DNA from: Luteimonas sp. MC1825
GTDB taxonomy: Bacteria; Pseudomonadota; Gammaproteobacteria; Xanthomonadales; Xanthomonadaceae
DNA length: 64,000 bases
Assembly (NCBI RefSeq): GCF_014764385.1
Contig: NZ_CP061714.1
Coordinates: forward strand, 1,364,001-1,428,000
Direction: 5' to 3'
Shown: piece after piece, positions 16,985 to 27,788 of the stretch
Numbering within the stretch: the first letter of the stretch is position 1
How the letters are laid out: each line of letters opens with the position of its first letter
Program-made: the position numbers and the translations under genes
The notes under the pieces: model-generated
What the model saw: the letters and a program-made list of their open reading frames with translations, nothing else
Databases searched by the model: none
What the model was told of the DNA's origin: nothing

Positions 16985-18309
16985 GCGCCGTGCGCGAGGA
17001 CTGGGTGGCCGCGCGCGGAAGGGCGCTGTCCGGCGACACCGGGGTCCCCGGCGACAAGTCGATCTCGCACCGCGCGGTGATGCTGGCTGCGCTGGCCGAC
17101 GGTGTGTCGCGCATCGACGGCTTCCTCGAGGGCGAGGACACCCGCGCCACCGCGGCGATCTTCCGCGCGATGGACGTGCGCATCGATGCGCCATCCGAGT
17201 CCACGCGGGTCGTCCACGGCGTTGGGCTCGACGGCCTGCGCGCGCCTGCGTCGCTGCTCGACTGCGGCAACTCGGGCACCGCCATGCGGCTCCTGTCCGG
17301 CCTGCTCGCGGGGCAACCCTTCGACACCGTGCTCGGTGGCGACGCGTCGCTGTCGCGCCGGCCGATGCTGCGGGTCATGGCGCCATTGCGCGCGATGGGT
17401 GCCGCGATCGACTCAGACGACGGCGAGCGGCCGCCACTGCGCATAGCTGGCGGGCATCGCCTGCAGGGCATCCGCTTCGATTCACCGGTGGCCAGCGCGC
17501 AGGTCAAGTCCGCGGTGCTGCTGGCCGGGCTGTACGCCGAGGGTGGCACCGAGGTGCACGAGCCGCATCCGACCCGCGACTACACCGAACGCATGTTGTC
17601 GGCATTCGGCTGGCCGGTTGACTACGCGCCCGGCATGGCGCGCCTGGCTGGCGGCCATCGGCTGCGCGCGCGCGACATCGAAGTGCCGGGTGACTTCTCG
17701 TCTGCGGCCTTCCTGATCGTGGCCGCCACGCTGGTGCCGGGGTCTTCGCTCGTGCTGCGTTCGGTCGGCGTCGATCCGCGCCGCACCGGGCTGCTCGATG
17801 CGCTGCGTGCGATGGGTGCCGACATCCGTGAACGCGAGCGCCGGGCGGGGGCCTGCGGTCCGCTGGCCGACCTCGAGGTGCGGTACGCGCCGCTGCACGG
17901 CATCGCCCTGCCAGAGGCGCTGGTCGCCGACATGATCGACGAGTTCCCGGTGTTCGCCATCGCCGCCGCCTGCGCGCAGGGCACCACGCGCGTGACCGGT
18001 GCGGCCGAACTGCGCGTCAAGGAGTCCGACAGGATCCACGCCATGGCGACCGGCCTGGCCGCGCTGGGCGCCGACGTGCGGGAAACACCGGATGGCATGA
18101 TCATCGAAGGCGGCCGGCTCCGCGCGGGGCGCGTCGACAGTCTCGGCGACCACCGCATCGCAATGGCGTTCGCGGTGGCGGCACAGCGCGTGGAGGGCGA
18201 GGTCGCGATTGCCGACGTGGCCAACGTCGCCACATCGTTTCCGGGGTTCGACGCGCTGGTGCGGTCGCTCGGCTTCGCGCTGGAGCGCGCGCCGCCGATC
18301 TCCGGCTGA
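16981..18309 (+). CDS. aroA: 3-phosphoshikimate 1-carboxyvinyltransferase (EPSP synthase)
   Basis: The sixth shikimate-pathway enzyme, joining phosphoenolpyruvate to shikimate-3-phosphate. The 442 residues show GDKSISHRAVMLAALADG, the PEP-site loop DCGNSGTAMRLLSGLLAG, DASLSRRPM, the QVKSAVLLAGL segment, ELRVKESDR and SLGDHRIAMAF. The loop GNSGTAMR has the class I glyphosate-sensitive form. Translation starts at GTG 16981, overlapping the hisC stop (GTGA). It is the last gene of the serC-pheA-hisC-aroA operon; no obvious terminator follows in the 51 bases before the convergent TonB gene. Confidence 0.96.
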   Translation: MSAVREDWVAARGRALSGDTGVPGDKSISHRAVMLAALADGVSRIDGFLEGEDTRATAAIFRAMDVRIDAPSESTRVVHGVGLDGLRAPASLLDCGNSGTAMRLLSGLLAGQPFDTVLGGDASLSRRPMLRVMAPLRAMGAAIDSDDGERPPLRIAGGHRLQGIRFDSPVASAQVKSAVLLAGLYAEGGTEVHEPHPTRDYTERMLSAFGWPVDYAPGMARLAGGHRLRARDIEVPGDFSSAAFLIVAATLVPGSSLVLRSVGVDPRRTGLLDALRAMGADIRERERRAGACGPLADLEVRYAPLHGIALPEALVADMIDEFPVFAIAAACAQGTTRVTGAAELRVKESDRIHAMATGLAALGADVRETPDGMIIEGGRLRAGRVDSLGDHRIAMAFAVAAQRVEGEVAIADVANVATSFPGFDALVRSLGFALERAPPISG

Positions 18310-18360
18310 CTGCGAACCGCGTGCGGCATCCACCAGCACGCGTCACCCGGGGTGCGACCA

Positions 18361-18963
18361 TCAGCGGTCGAGGCGGAACTCCACCGGCACTTCAACGGTG
18401 GAGGTCACGGCCTTCCCGCCGCGCATCGCCGGATCGAAACGCCACTGGCGCACCGCTGTCACGGCCGCCTGGTCGAGCGCGCGCGAGCCGCTGCGGCGCG
18501 CCACATCCACGCTGACCGGCGCACCGCTGGCATCGATGTCGGCGCTCACCAGCACCGTGCCTTCCTCGCGGGCACGGTAGGCCGTCGCCGGGTAGGTCGG
18601 CTCGACGCGCGTGACCGGCCTGGCCGCGCGGTCGGGCTGGACCCGTGGCGGCACCTTCGCCGCCGGGGCGCGGGCTGGCGTGGCCTCACGCGCGCGCTCG
18701 GCCTCCTGGCGCGCCTCATCCGCGGCGCGCTCGCGTTCCGCGGCGGCGTCCTGCGCGTCGCCGATCTCCACGGCGGGCGGGAGGGCGGGTTGTGGCGCGC
18801 TGGAGACACTGCCGCGCTGGTTGTACACGTACCAGCCGAAGGCCAGCAGGGCGAGCAGCAGCAGGATCCAGATCAGCGGGCTGGCGCTCTTGCGCGCGTA
18901 CACCGTGTCGTCGCCCCCGGGCGGGGGCGGCGGCGGGGCGGGCGACGGGTTCGGATTGGACAT
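18361..18963 (-). CDS. TonB-family energy transducer protein (copy 1)
   Basis: A 200-residue inner-membrane protein. It has a short Pro-rich cytoplasmic start (PAPPPPPPGG), one membrane helix (PLIWILLLLALLAFGWYVY) and a charged Ala/Glu/Arg-rich segment at about 65-100. The C-terminal TonB fold (about 118-200) reads RVEPTYPATAYRAREEGTVLV and AVTAVRQWRFDPAMRGGKAV. TonB proteins pass energy from ExbBD to outer-membrane receptors, but no exbB or exbD is nearby. The spacer is much shorter than in classical TonB, so it may serve a specialised complex. GAGGAA upstream of ATG 18963 supports the start. The next gene upstream is a paralogue. Confidence 0.82.
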   Translation of the reverse strand: MSNPNPSPAPPPPPPGGDDTVYARKSASPLIWILLLLALLAFGWYVYNQRGSVSSAPQPALPPAVEIGDAQDAAAERERAADEARQEAERAREATPARAPAAKVPPRVQPDRAARPVTRVEPTYPATAYRAREEGTVLVSADIDASGAPVSVDVARRSGSRALDQAAVTAVRQWRFDPAMRGGKAVTSTVEVPVEFRLDR

Positions 18964-19035
18964 GGCGGGTTCCTCGCAGCGTGATACGCCGAGCCTTCCA
19001 CACTGCAGGTTGTGTCCGTGTGTGCGCCGCGCCTG

Positions 19036-19683
19036 TCAGCGGCCACTTTCGAACAGGATCGGCACGTTGACGACGCCAGCGGTTGGCGTCCCGTCGCGCA
19101 TCGCCGGCCGGAAGCGCCAGCGTCGCACGGCATCGCGCGCGGCGCGATCAAGGTCGGTCGAGCCGCTGCTCGAAATCACCTCGACCTGGGCCGGCAGGCC
19201 ACGGGCGTCGACATGGATGCGCAACAGCACCTCGCCGGACTGCCCGCGGCGCAGCGCGTTCGGCGGATACCTGGGGCCCGGATTCTCGATTGGCACCGGC
19301 GAACTGGCGGAAAGACCGGTCTCGGCCGGGCGGCTGTCGCCAGCAAACGTCTCTGTCCCGGGCGGGGACTCGGGTGGGCGCGCCGGCGCCCGGGCAGCGG
19401 GTTCTTCGATCCGTGCCGCCGACTCGGGAGCTTGCGGCAGCGTCGTGTCGGCAGGGAGGCCTCCAGGCGGCGGTGCGGGCAGGGGCCGGAAGGCCGGTGA
19501 CGCGGTGGCCGGTGCCTGTTCGTCTGCGCGCACGGGCGCGTCGTCGCCGCGCTGGCCAAGCCAGATCAGCAGGAACAGCGCCATGCCCACGCCGACCGCG
19601 GCGGCGACCATCCACCAGCCGCGCAGGGAGGGCAGGGGAGAAGACTTGCGGGCGCGGTCGCGCGCGGGGCCGGGTGCGGGCAT
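19036..19683 (-). CDS. TonB-family energy transducer protein (copy 2)
   Basis: A 215-residue paralogue of the neighbouring TonB-like gene. It has a basic N-terminus, one membrane helix (WMVAAAVGVGMALFLLIWLG), a Pro/Ala-rich spacer of about 80 residues, and a C-terminal TonB domain (ENPGPRYPPNALRRGQSGEV, then AARDAVRRWRFRPAMRDG). The two copies share the WRF-x-PAMR and YP motifs but differ elsewhere, so the duplication is old. Seventy-two bases separate it from copy 1. It is divergent from serS. No clear ribosome-binding site precedes ATG 19683, so the start is less certain. Confidence 0.8.
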   Translation of the reverse strand: MPAPGPARDRARKSSPLPSLRGWWMVAAAVGVGMALFLLIWLGQRGDDAPVRADEQAPATASPAFRPLPAPPPGGLPADTTLPQAPESAARIEEPAARAPARPPESPPGTETFAGDSRPAETGLSASSPVPIENPGPRYPPNALRRGQSGEVLLRIHVDARGLPAQVEVISSSGSTDLDRAARDAVRRWRFRPAMRDGTPTAGVVNVPILFESGR

Positions 19684-19759
19684 CGGGAGCCGTGATCAGG
19701 GGGGTGCCGCCGATTCTGCCACGCGTGCGTGCAGCATTCGGCCGACCGACGCGTGATAA

Positions 19760-21082
<1,323 letters not shown>

Positions 21083-21116
21083 AAACGGGACGGTCACCGG
21101 TTATCAGGCGTCATTG

Positions 21117-21132
21117 TTGCAATAGAGAGCAA
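21117..21132 (+). promoter_or_regulatory. Possible LysR-type operator
   Basis: A short inverted repeat TTGC-N8-GCAA lies in the AT-richer 90-base gap before the LysR gene, 40 bases upstream of its start. Size and position fit an autoregulatory LysR-type site (T-N11-A form). It is too short to be sure. Confidence 0.3.
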
Positions 21133-21172
21133 ATCTTGGTCAAATAGCGTCCATTGTTCCGGAGGATGCGCC

Positions 21173-22153
21173 ATGCAGGATCTGAACGATCTCTATTACT
21201 TCGCCATGGTCGTCGACCATGGCGGATTCGCGGCGGCCGAGCGTGCCCTCGGCATTCCCAAATCCAGGCTCTCGCGGCGCATCAGCCAGCTGGAAACCGA
21301 GCTCGGCGTGCGCCTGCTGCAGCGCTCCACCCGCCGCTTCGCCGTCACCGACGTCGGCCAGAGCGTCTACCGCCATGCACAGTCGATGCTGGCCGAGGCC
21401 ACCGCCGCGCGCGAGGTCGTGGACCGGCTCAGCGCCGAGCCGCGCGGACTGGTCCGCGTCAGCGTGCCGGTCGGCCTTGCCCAGCAGCAGATGCCGCAGA
21501 TCCTGCCGGAATTCCTCGCGCGCCATCCGCAGGTGCGGCTGCAGATGCATGTCAGCAACCGCCGCGTCGACGTGATCAACGAAGGCTTCGACGTCGCCAT
21601 CCGCGTGCGCAACAAGCTCGACGACGACGGCAGCCTGGTGATGCGCAGCTTCGGACAGATCCAGGAACTGCTGGTCGCCAGCCCGACCTATCTGGATCGC
21701 GCCGGCCGCCCGACGTCGCCGGAAGAATTGAACGACCACACGACCATGACGATGGGCGAGGACGAAGTGCGCCAGCGCTGGGAGCTGCAGGGCACGTCCG
21801 GCGAGACGCGACGCATCGAACTGAAGCCGCGCGTCGCCGGATTCGATTTCCCGATGCTGATGGCGCTTGCCAAGCAGGGGCTGGGCATCACCATGCTGCC
21901 GGAGACGCTGTGCGCCGAACCGGTGCGCAACGGCGAACTGGAAGTTGTGCTGCCCGAATGGCGGCTGCCGCAGGGCATCGCGCACGTCGTGTTCGCGTCG
22001 CGCCGCGGCATGTTGCCGGCGGTACGTGTGTTCATCGATTACCTGGCCGAGAAGCTGCCGCCGCTGATCGAGTCCTCGCGCGTGGATTGCGGCTCGTGCC
22101 GCCGCGGCGAGAGCGAAGGCCACGTGCACGCCGCGCCGGCCGCCGCCGCCTGA
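21173..22153 (+). CDS. LysR-family transcriptional regulator
   Basis: A 326-residue DNA-binding regulator. The winged helix-turn-helix is at residues 1-60 (LNDLYYFAMVVDHGGFAAAER, with ALGIPKSRLSRRISQLE as recognition helix). The effector-binding domain covers about 90-300. The closest familiar subgroup is the CrgA/AphB-like LysR group (IRVRNKLDDDGSLVMRSFG, ITMLPETLC). The C-terminus has an extra tail with CGSC and a His. GGAGG eight bases before ATG 21173 is a strong site. No divergent target gene is present, since serS upstream runs the same way, so the regulon cannot be inferred. Confidence 0.88.
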   Translation: MQDLNDLYYFAMVVDHGGFAAAERALGIPKSRLSRRISQLETELGVRLLQRSTRRFAVTDVGQSVYRHAQSMLAEATAAREVVDRLSAEPRGLVRVSVPVGLAQQQMPQILPEFLARHPQVRLQMHVSNRRVDVINEGFDVAIRVRNKLDDDGSLVMRSFGQIQELLVASPTYLDRAGRPTSPEELNDHTTMTMGEDEVRQRWELQGTSGETRRIELKPRVAGFDFPMLMALAKQGLGITMLPETLCAEPVRNGELEVVLPEWRLPQGIAHVVFASRRGMLPAVRVFIDYLAEKLPPLIESSRVDCGSCRRGESEGHVHAAPAAAA

Positions 22154-22224
22154 GCCGTGTCGCCCGGCGTCGCGCATGCGACAATCCGCGCCGCGCGCGA
22201 TGCGTGCCACGTGCCTGCGTTCCC

Positions 22225-22314
22225 GGAGAGATGGCCGAGTGGTTTAAGGCAGCGGTCTTGAAAACCGCCGAAGGGTCAAACCTTCCGTGGGTTCGAATCC
22301 CACTCTCTCCGCCA
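22225..22314 (+). tRNA. tRNA-Ser (anticodon UGA)
   Basis: A 90-base class II tRNA. The acceptor arms GGAGAGA (22225-22231) and TCTCTCC (22304-22310) pair fully. The D-arm is GCCGAGTGGTTTAAGGC. The anticodon stem GCGGT/ACCGC encloses CTTGAAA, giving anticodon TGA at 22259-22261. A long variable arm (GAAGGGTCAAACCTTC) is typical of serine tRNA. The T-loop reads GTTCGAATC. The discriminator is G, and CCA is encoded. It reads UCA and other UCN codons. Confidence 0.97.
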
Positions 22315-22388
22315 CTCCAGGCCCCCTTGCGTATCCCATGAATGCGCCCTGCGTCACGGATGCGCGGCAACTTTCGGGCCTCTCCGTC

Positions 22389-22417
22389 TTGCGACCCCCC
22401 AAGGGCGCGGGTAGCCT
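22389..22417 (+). promoter_or_regulatory. Candidate promoter of the response-regulator gene
   Basis: TTGCGA at 22389-22394 and TAGCCT at 22412-22417 are separated by 17 bases. This fits a sigma-70 promoter about 37 bases before the start codon at 22454. A strong site (AGGAGAGGGG) follows. Confidence 0.4.
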
Positions 22418-22453
22418 CCGCCACAGGGGCAACAAGCAGGAGAGGGGACAAGG

Positions 22454-23101
22454 ATGACCATCAGGGTCTACGTGGTGGATGACCACGCACTGGTACGCGC
22501 CGGGATGCGCATGATCCTGTCGGCTGAAGCCGACATCGAAGTGGTGGGCGAGGCGGAGAGCGGCGAAGTGGCATTGCCACAGATCCGCGCGCTGAAGCCC
22601 GATATCGTGCTGTGTGACCTGCACCTGCCCGGCGTCAGCGGGCTGGAAGTCACCGAGCGCATCGTGCGCGGCGAATACGGGCCGCGCGTGATCGTGGTGT
22701 CGGTGCTCGAGGATGGGCCAATGCCCAAGCGCATGATCGCCGCCGGTGCGGCGGGTTATGTCGGCAAGGGTGGTGATGCGGCCGAGCTGTTGCGGGCGGT
22801 CCGCGAGGTCCACAACGGGCGCCGGTTCCTGGCCAGCAACGTGGCCCACAACCTTGCGCTGTCAGGACTGGAGGGCGACGAGTCGCCGTTCGATTCGCTG
22901 TCGCCGCGCGAGACGGAGGTCGCGATGCTGCTGGTGCAGGGCCTGCGCCAGGAAGAGATCGCGCGTCGGCTGAGCCTCAGCGCGAAAACCGTCAACACCC
23001 ACAAGACGCGGCTGTTCGAGAAGCTGCGCATCCACGACAACATCGCGCTTGCAAGGCTTGCCAGCCAGTACGGCATGACCGATCCCGCGCACGCCATCTG
23101 A
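22454..23101 (+). CDS. NarL/GacA-type response regulator
   Basis: A 215-residue two-component regulator. The receiver domain (1 to about 120) has the acidic pocket and phospho-acceptor Asp (VYVVDDHALVR; DIVLCDLHLPGVSG), a Ser switch (VSVLED) and the conserved Lys (GYVGKGG). The LuxR-type helix-turn-helix (about 148-205) reads LSPRETEVAMLLVQGLRQEE and AKTVNTHKTRLFEKL. It resembles GacA/UvrY, which control CsrA-antagonising small RNAs. The usual uvrC neighbour is missing, however, so the GacA identity is only likely. No histidine kinase is adjacent. Its end is 21 bases from the convergent rne end. Confidence 0.85.
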   Translation: MTIRVYVVDDHALVRAGMRMILSAEADIEVVGEAESGEVALPQIRALKPDIVLCDLHLPGVSGLEVTERIVRGEYGPRVIVVSVLEDGPMPKRMIAAGAAGYVGKGGDAAELLRAVREVHNGRRFLASNVAHNLALSGLEGDESPFDSLSPRETEVAMLLVQGLRQEEIARRLSLSAKTVNTHKTRLFEKLRIHDNIALARLASQYGMTDPAHAI

Positions 23102-23122
23102 CGCGCGCGGGACGGTTGGCGA

Positions 23123-26100
23123 TCAGGCGCCGCGTGGCGCCTGGTCGTCGTCGCCGGACGGGGTGCGGTGGCGGCGGGCCTCCAGTTCGACCTCGCCCAC
23201 GCTGTCTGCCTCGGTGTCCGCGCTGGCCGAGGCCACTGCGGCGGCTTCGCCCGCATCGGCCGGATGGCCGGCCGGGATGCCCGGGTCCATGTCGGCACTG
23301 GCCGGCTGCGCCGGTTCCACCGCGTCGAACAGGCCTCGCGGCTGTGCACCGAGGGGGGTGGGGGCCGGCTCGACCGCCATGTCAGGCTGGACGATCACGT
23401 CCGGTGCCACGACGACGTCAGGTTCGACCACCGGATCGGCGGCAACCACCACGTCCGGCTCGCCAGCGACCACGGGCGCCTCGAGCACCTGCGCAGGCTC
23501 CACCACGGGCGCGTTGACAGCCTGCGCCTGCTCGGTCACGGGCGCATCCACAACCGGCGTCGGGGCGACCACGGGGGCCTCGACAACCTGTGGCGCCGGC
23601 TGCGACACCGCGGTGGCGTGTTCCCCGGACTGCGCCCGGACCGGCTCGACCACGTCCGGCGTCGACACCGCGCTGGCCTGGACTGCCTCCATCCGGGCCG
23701 GTCGCGGCTCATGCGCCTGCTCGTCCGCGCCTGCGTCGGTGTCCAGTCCGATGACGGCGGCCGCGGCGGCAGCCGCCGGGGAGGCCGGCCTGCGCTTGCG
23801 CGCCGGCTTGGCTTCGGCCTCGTCGTCCTCGAAGTCGAACTCCGGCTGCGAGCTGTCGGCCGCGGCTACGTCGCCCGCGTCCTCGGCCGACACGCCATCG
23901 TCCTGGCCGTCGGCCGCGTTGCCTTCACCACCGCCGCGGCGGCGGCGACGGCCGCCGCGACGTCCGCGACGGCGACGCGGGCCTTCGCCAGTGCCGTCGG
24001 CGCTGTCGTCATCAGCCGTGGCATCGGCGCTGCCCTGCTGCTCATCGTCGTCCTCGTCGGAGTCGCCCGCGGCCGGGGGCGCGGGACGTGGCGTGGACTG
24101 GGCGACGGGGCGCGGTTCAACGGCCTGCACGGTGGCAGTGGCGGTCGTCGAAGCGGCTTCCGGCGCGACAACCGCGGCGGCGGCCGGCAGGATCGCCTCG
24201 TCCACGACCGACAGCTGGCTGCCGACCGCCTTCGCCGCCTCCACATTCGCCGGCTCGCGGCGCTGGCGGCCCTGCTGCTGGCCACGCTCGCCTTCGCCGC
24301 GCGGCGGCCTCGGCGGACGCGGCTGCCTGGCCTGCTGCTGTTGACCACCCGTGCCGGCGGGCTGCTTCGCCGCCTGCGGCTGTGCCTGCTGCTGCGGCTT
24401 GTCCTGCTGCCTGCCGCGGCCCGACTGCTGCTCGCCGCGACGGCCGTCGCGGCGGCCATCACGGCCATCGCGTGCACCGTTCTTGCCGCCACGCGCGTCG
24501 CGCTCCTGGCGCGGGCCGCGCTCGCCGCGGTCGTTGCGGCGTCCATCCTGCTGGCCGGCATCGCGGCCCTGCGGTTGTGCGACGCTGCTCGAGCCACCCA
24601 TCAACGACTTCAACCAACCCATCAGCCCGCCCGCCGCGGCTACCGGCGCCGGGGCAGGTGCCGCCGCGGCCACGGGTGCGACCTCCGGCTGCACTTCGGG
24701 CGCGGCGCGCTGCTCGCGCACCGGTGCCGGATGCGCATGCTGGACATGCGTGATCGCGGCAGGCGGCGGCACGTTGAGGTTGGCCTTGGTCAGCGCGATG
24801 GTGGCGACCTTGCGCGGCGTGCCGCGGCGATAGCTCGGCTTGGCCGAGTCTTCGTCGAGCTCGTTTGCGCGCAGGCGCGTGACCTCGTAGTGCGGGGTCT
24901 GCAGCTGTTCGTCGGCGACGATCACGATCGGCGACGCGTGGCGCTGCTCGATCTCGGCCAGCGCGCTGCGCTTTTCGTTGAGCAGGTAGTTGGCGATGTC
25001 AACCGGGGCCTGCACCAGCACCTGTCCGGTGTTGTCCTTCATGGCGTGCTCTTCGGCGACGCGCACGATCGACAGCGCCAGCGACTCGATGCTGCGCATG
25101 CGGCCGTGGCCCTCGCAGCGCGGACAGACGATCTGGCTGGACTCGCCCAGGCTCGGGCGCAGGCGCTGGCGCGACATCTCCAGCAGCCCGAAGCGCGAGA
25201 TGCGGCCGATCTGCACGCGCGCGCGGTCGTACTTCAGCGCGTTCTGCAGCTTGTTCTCCACGTCGCGCTGGTGCTTGCTCGACGACATGTCGATGAAGTC
25301 GATGACCACCAGGCCGCCCAGGTCACGCAGGCGCAGCTGGCGGGCGACCTCTTCGGCCGCCTCGAGGTTGGTGTGGAACGCGGTTTCCTCGATGTCGCCG
25401 CCCTTGGTGGCGCGTGCTGAGTTCACGTCGACCGCGGTCAGGGCTTCGGTCTGGTCGATCACCAGCGCGCCGCCGGAGGGCAGGCGGATGGTGCGCTCGT
25501 AGGCGTTCTCGATCTGCGACTCGATCTGGAAACGGTTGAACAGCGGCACGTCGTCGGTGTAGTAGCGCAGCTTGCGCAGGTTGTGCGGCATCACCTGCTC
25601 GACGAATTCCTTGGCCTCCTCGAACATTTCCGGGGTGTCGACCAGGATCTCGCCGATGTCGGCGCGCATGTAGTCGCGCAGCGCACGGATGATCAGCCGC
25701 GATTCCTGGTAGATCAGGAACGGCGCGGGCTTGCTGAGTGCGGCTTCGGCCACGGCGCGCCACACGCTCAACAGGTAGTCGAGGTCCCACTGCAGCTCTT
25801 CGGCGTCACGGCCGACGCCGGCGGTGCGGATGATCACGCCCATGTCATCGGGGATCTGGAGCGCGTCCATCGCCTTCTTCAGCTCGGCGCGGTCCTCGCC
25901 CTCGATGCGGCGCGACACGCCACCGGCGGTGGGCGAGTTCGGCATCAGCACCATGTAGCGGCCGGCGAGCGAGATGAACGTGGTCAGCGCCGCGCCCTTG
26001 TTGCCGCGCTCGTCCTTGTCGACCTGCACCACGACTTCCTGGCCTTCGCGCAGGAGCTCCTTGATGCCGGCCTTGTTGTGGTCGACGCCGGAGGCGAAAT

Positions 26101-26329
26101 AGTCGCGGGAGATTTCCTTCAGCGGCAGGAAGCCGTGGCGCTCGGCGCCGTATTCGATGAAGGCGGCTTCAAGCGAGGGCTCGATGCGGGTGATGCGGCC
26201 CTTGTAGATATTGGATTTCTTGTGCTCTTTCGACGGTTGCTCGATGTCGATGTCGTACAGGTTCTGGCCGTCGACGATGGCGACGCGCAGCTCTTCTGCC
26301 TGCGTCGCGTTGATCAGCATGCGTTTCAT
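23123..26329 (-). CDS. rne: Ribonuclease E
   Basis: The main mRNA-decay and rRNA/tRNA-processing endonuclease and degradosome scaffold. From ATG 26329 (AGGA eight bases upstream) it has 1068 residues. The N-terminal catalytic half has an S1 domain ([19 protein letters not shown]), the metal-binding aspartates ([25 protein letters not shown]) and the Zn-link CPRCEGHG for tetramer assembly. Around residues 570-580, [11 protein letters not shown] is a likely amphipathic membrane-binding helix. The long C-terminal half is disordered: Arg/Gly-rich RNA-binding blocks ([17 protein letters not shown]), acidic stretches, and about 120 residues of imperfect Val/Pro/Ala/Asp repeats ([10 protein letters not shown]). 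It has a long upstream leader and is probably autoregulated. Confidence 0.96.
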   Translation of the reverse strand: MKRMLINATQAEELRVAIVDGQNLYDIDIEQPSKEHKKSNIYKGRITRIEPSLEAAFIEYGAERHGFLPLKEISRDYFASGVDHNKAGIKELLREGQEVVVQVDKDERGNKGAALTTFISLAGRYMVLMPNSPTAGGVSRRIEGEDRAELKKAMDALQIPDDMGVIIRTAGVGRDAEELQWDLDYLLSVWRAVAEAALSKPAPFLIYQESRLIIRALRDYMRADIGEILVDTPEMFEEAKEFVEQVMPHNLRKLRYYTDDVPLFNRFQIESQIENAYERTIRLPSGGALVIDQTEALTAVDVNSARATKGGDIEETAFHTNLEAAEEVARQLRLRDLGGLVVIDFIDMSSSKHQRDVENKLQNALKYDRARVQIGRISRFGLLEMSRQRLRPSLGESSQIVCPRCEGHGRMRSIESLALSIVRVAEEHAMKDNTGQVLVQAPVDIANYLLNEKRSALAEIEQRHASPIVIVADEQLQTPHYEVTRLRANELDEDSAKPSYRRGTPRKVATIALTKANLNVPPPAAITHVQHAHPAPVREQRAAPEVQPEVAPVAAAAPAPAPVAAAGGLMGWLKSLMGGSSSVAQPQGRDAGQQDGRRNDRGERGPRQERDARGGKNGARDGRDGRRDGRRGEQQSGRGRQQDKPQQQAQPQAAKQPAGTGGQQQQARQPRPPRPPRGEGERGQQQGRQRREPANVEAAKAVGSQLSVVDEAILPAAAAVVAPEAASTTATATVQAVEPRPVAQSTPRPAPPAAGDSDEDDDEQQGSADATADDDSADGTGEGPRRRRGRRGGRRRRRGGGEGNAADGQDDGVSAEDAGDVAAADSSQPEFDFEDDEAEAKPARKRRPASPAAAAAAAVIGLDTDAGADEQAHEPRPARMEAVQASAVSTPDVVEPVRAQSGEHATAVSQPAPQVVEAPVVAPTPVVDAPVTEQAQAVNAPVVEPAQVLEAPVVAGEPDVVVAADPVVEPDVVVAPDVIVQPDMAVEPAPTPLGAQPRGLFDAVEPAQPASADMDPGIPAGHPADAGEAAAVASASADTEADSVGEVELEARRHRTPSGDDDQAPRGA

Positions 26330-26779
26330 GGTGCGTTCCTCGCGCGCTCTCGCACGCGGAACGCCGGGGCGTTTCGCCTGGATGTGGCCTGCCGCCGGCG
26401 CGTGAGCGCCAAGGCGACCTCGGTTGCTTCCAGCGCTGCACACCACGGCGGGCCGCGGGAGCGCTTGTACTCTTGATTTTGGTTTGGGCCGGCGGCAGCG
26501 GGTGCCGATGCCATGGAGGCAGGGGCGTCCGCGCCGCTGGGACATGTTCAGCGCCGGTGCCGTGGCACCGGGCGATCACAGGAACTGCTGTCCAGCCGCT
26601 AACATGGCTGCCCCGAGGGCAGTGGCCGCGCGCTGTACGGGATCCGCGGAAGGCCGGCTTTTGGCCGGTGAACTTCCTGCGAAATCAGCACCTTATCTCG
26701 CGGCGCGAGTGTATCAGAAAAAGACTCCGGGCCGGTTGCCGCAGGCAGCCGGCTCCGCATGCAGGCAGGACTCCAGCGA
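26330..26779. promoter_or_regulatory. 450-bp structured region between divergent rne and rluC
   Basis: No gene is seen here. On the rne (minus) side it could be a long 5' leader like the autoregulatory rne leader of E. coli. It holds hairpins at 26554-26571 (CCGGTGCC/GGCACCGG), 26608-26622 (CTGCCC/GGGCAG) and 26648-26674 (nested, with an inner CCGGC/GCCGG around TTTT). An A-rich, likely unpaired island follows at about 26468-26485 (minus strand AAACCAAAATCAAGAG). On the rluC side a -10-like TATCAG lies near 26711. The start sites cannot be fixed by eye. Confidence 0.5.
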
Positions 26780-27748
26780 ATGACCGAACGCAAGCCCGAT
26801 CCACCCGCCACCGGCGGCGTCCGCACCGTGCGGATCCCCGACGACCGTGACGGGCAGCGCCTGGACAACTTCCTGCTCGGGCAGCTGAAAGGCGCGCCGC
26901 GCTCGCTGGTCTACAAGATCGTGCGCAGCGGCCAGGTACGCGTGAACGGGGGGCGGGTCAAGGCCGACCGGCGCCTGGAGGCGGGCGACGAGGTGCGGAT
27001 TCCGCCGGTGCGGCTGGAGGAGGCCGGCGAAAAGGGCGTGCCCGGGCGCAGCCTGCTGGACGCCATGGCCGCCAGCATCGTGTTCGAGGACGCCCGGCTG
27101 CTTGCCATCAGCAAGCCGGCGGGCATCGCCAGCCACGGCGGCAGCGGCATCAGCTTCGGCGTGATCGAAACCCTGCGCGCCCTGCGGCCGGGCGAGCCAC
27201 TGGAACTGGTGCACCGCCTGGACCGCGACACCTCCGGCCTCATGGTGGTGGCCAAGAAGCGATCGGCGCTGACCGGGCTGCAGGCGCTGATGCGCGAGGA
27301 CGGCGGCGCGGGGCTGCGAAAGCGCTACCTGGCGCTGCTCACCGGGCGCATGCCCGACGGCGTGATGAGCGTGGATGCCCCGCTGCACGTCGGCCTGCGC
27401 CAGGGCGGCGAGCGCCATGTCCAGGTCAACCCGGCGGGCAAGGCCTCGCTCAGCCATTTCCGCGTGCTGGAGCGGCTGGGCGGACATTCCTATTGCGAGG
27501 TGCGCATCGAGACCGGCCGCACCCACCAGATCCGCGCCCATGCGCGGCATATCGGCCATCCAGTCGCCGGCGACGACAAGTACGGCGAGCCCGAGGTCAA
27601 CCGCCGCCTGCGCGACCAGGTCGGGCTGCGGCGCATGTTCCTGCATGCGGCGTCGCTGGAATTCGCGCTCGACGACGGCAAGGCGCCCTACGTGCTGAGC
27701 GCGCCACTCGACCCGGAGCTGGGCGAGGTCCTGGACCGCTTGCGCTAG
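26780..27748 (+). CDS. rluC: 23S rRNA pseudouridine synthase RluC
   Basis: Converts uridines 955, 2504 and 2580 of 23S rRNA to pseudouridine. The 322 residues contain an N-terminal S4 RNA-binding domain (RLDNFLLGQLKGAPRSLVYK and VRVNGGRVKADRRLEAGDEV) and the RluA-type catalytic domain. The active-site Asp lies in VHRLDRDTSGLMVVAKK, with RYLALLTGR and TGRTHQIRAHARHIGHPV also present. ATG 26780 has AGGA nine bases upstream; ATG 26759 is an alternative. It is divergent from rne, a common arrangement in gammaproteobacteria. Confidence 0.95.
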   Translation: MTERKPDPPATGGVRTVRIPDDRDGQRLDNFLLGQLKGAPRSLVYKIVRSGQVRVNGGRVKADRRLEAGDEVRIPPVRLEEAGEKGVPGRSLLDAMAASIVFEDARLLAISKPAGIASHGGSGISFGVIETLRALRPGEPLELVHRLDRDTSGLMVVAKKRSALTGLQALMREDGGAGLRKRYLALLTGRMPDGVMSVDAPLHVGLRQGGERHVQVNPAGKASLSHFRVLERLGGHSYCEVRIETGRTHQIRAHARHIGHPVAGDDKYGEPEVNRRLRDQVGLRRMFLHAASLEFALDDGKAPYVLSAPLDPELGEVLDRLR

Positions 27749-27788
27749 TCGCTCCCGCGGCCCACGGCCCTGGCACGTCCCGGATGGA

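Noticed and set aside
22225..22314. tRNA-Ser as an integration site for a mobile element
   Set aside because: No integrase and no repeated 3' tRNA end is seen nearby. Flanking genes are chromosomal.
23168..25420. 750-codon plus-strand frame opposite rne
   Set aside because: RNase E motifs on the minus strand are unambiguous. The plus frame is Leu/Arg/Gly-rich noise that follows the repeats of the rne tail.
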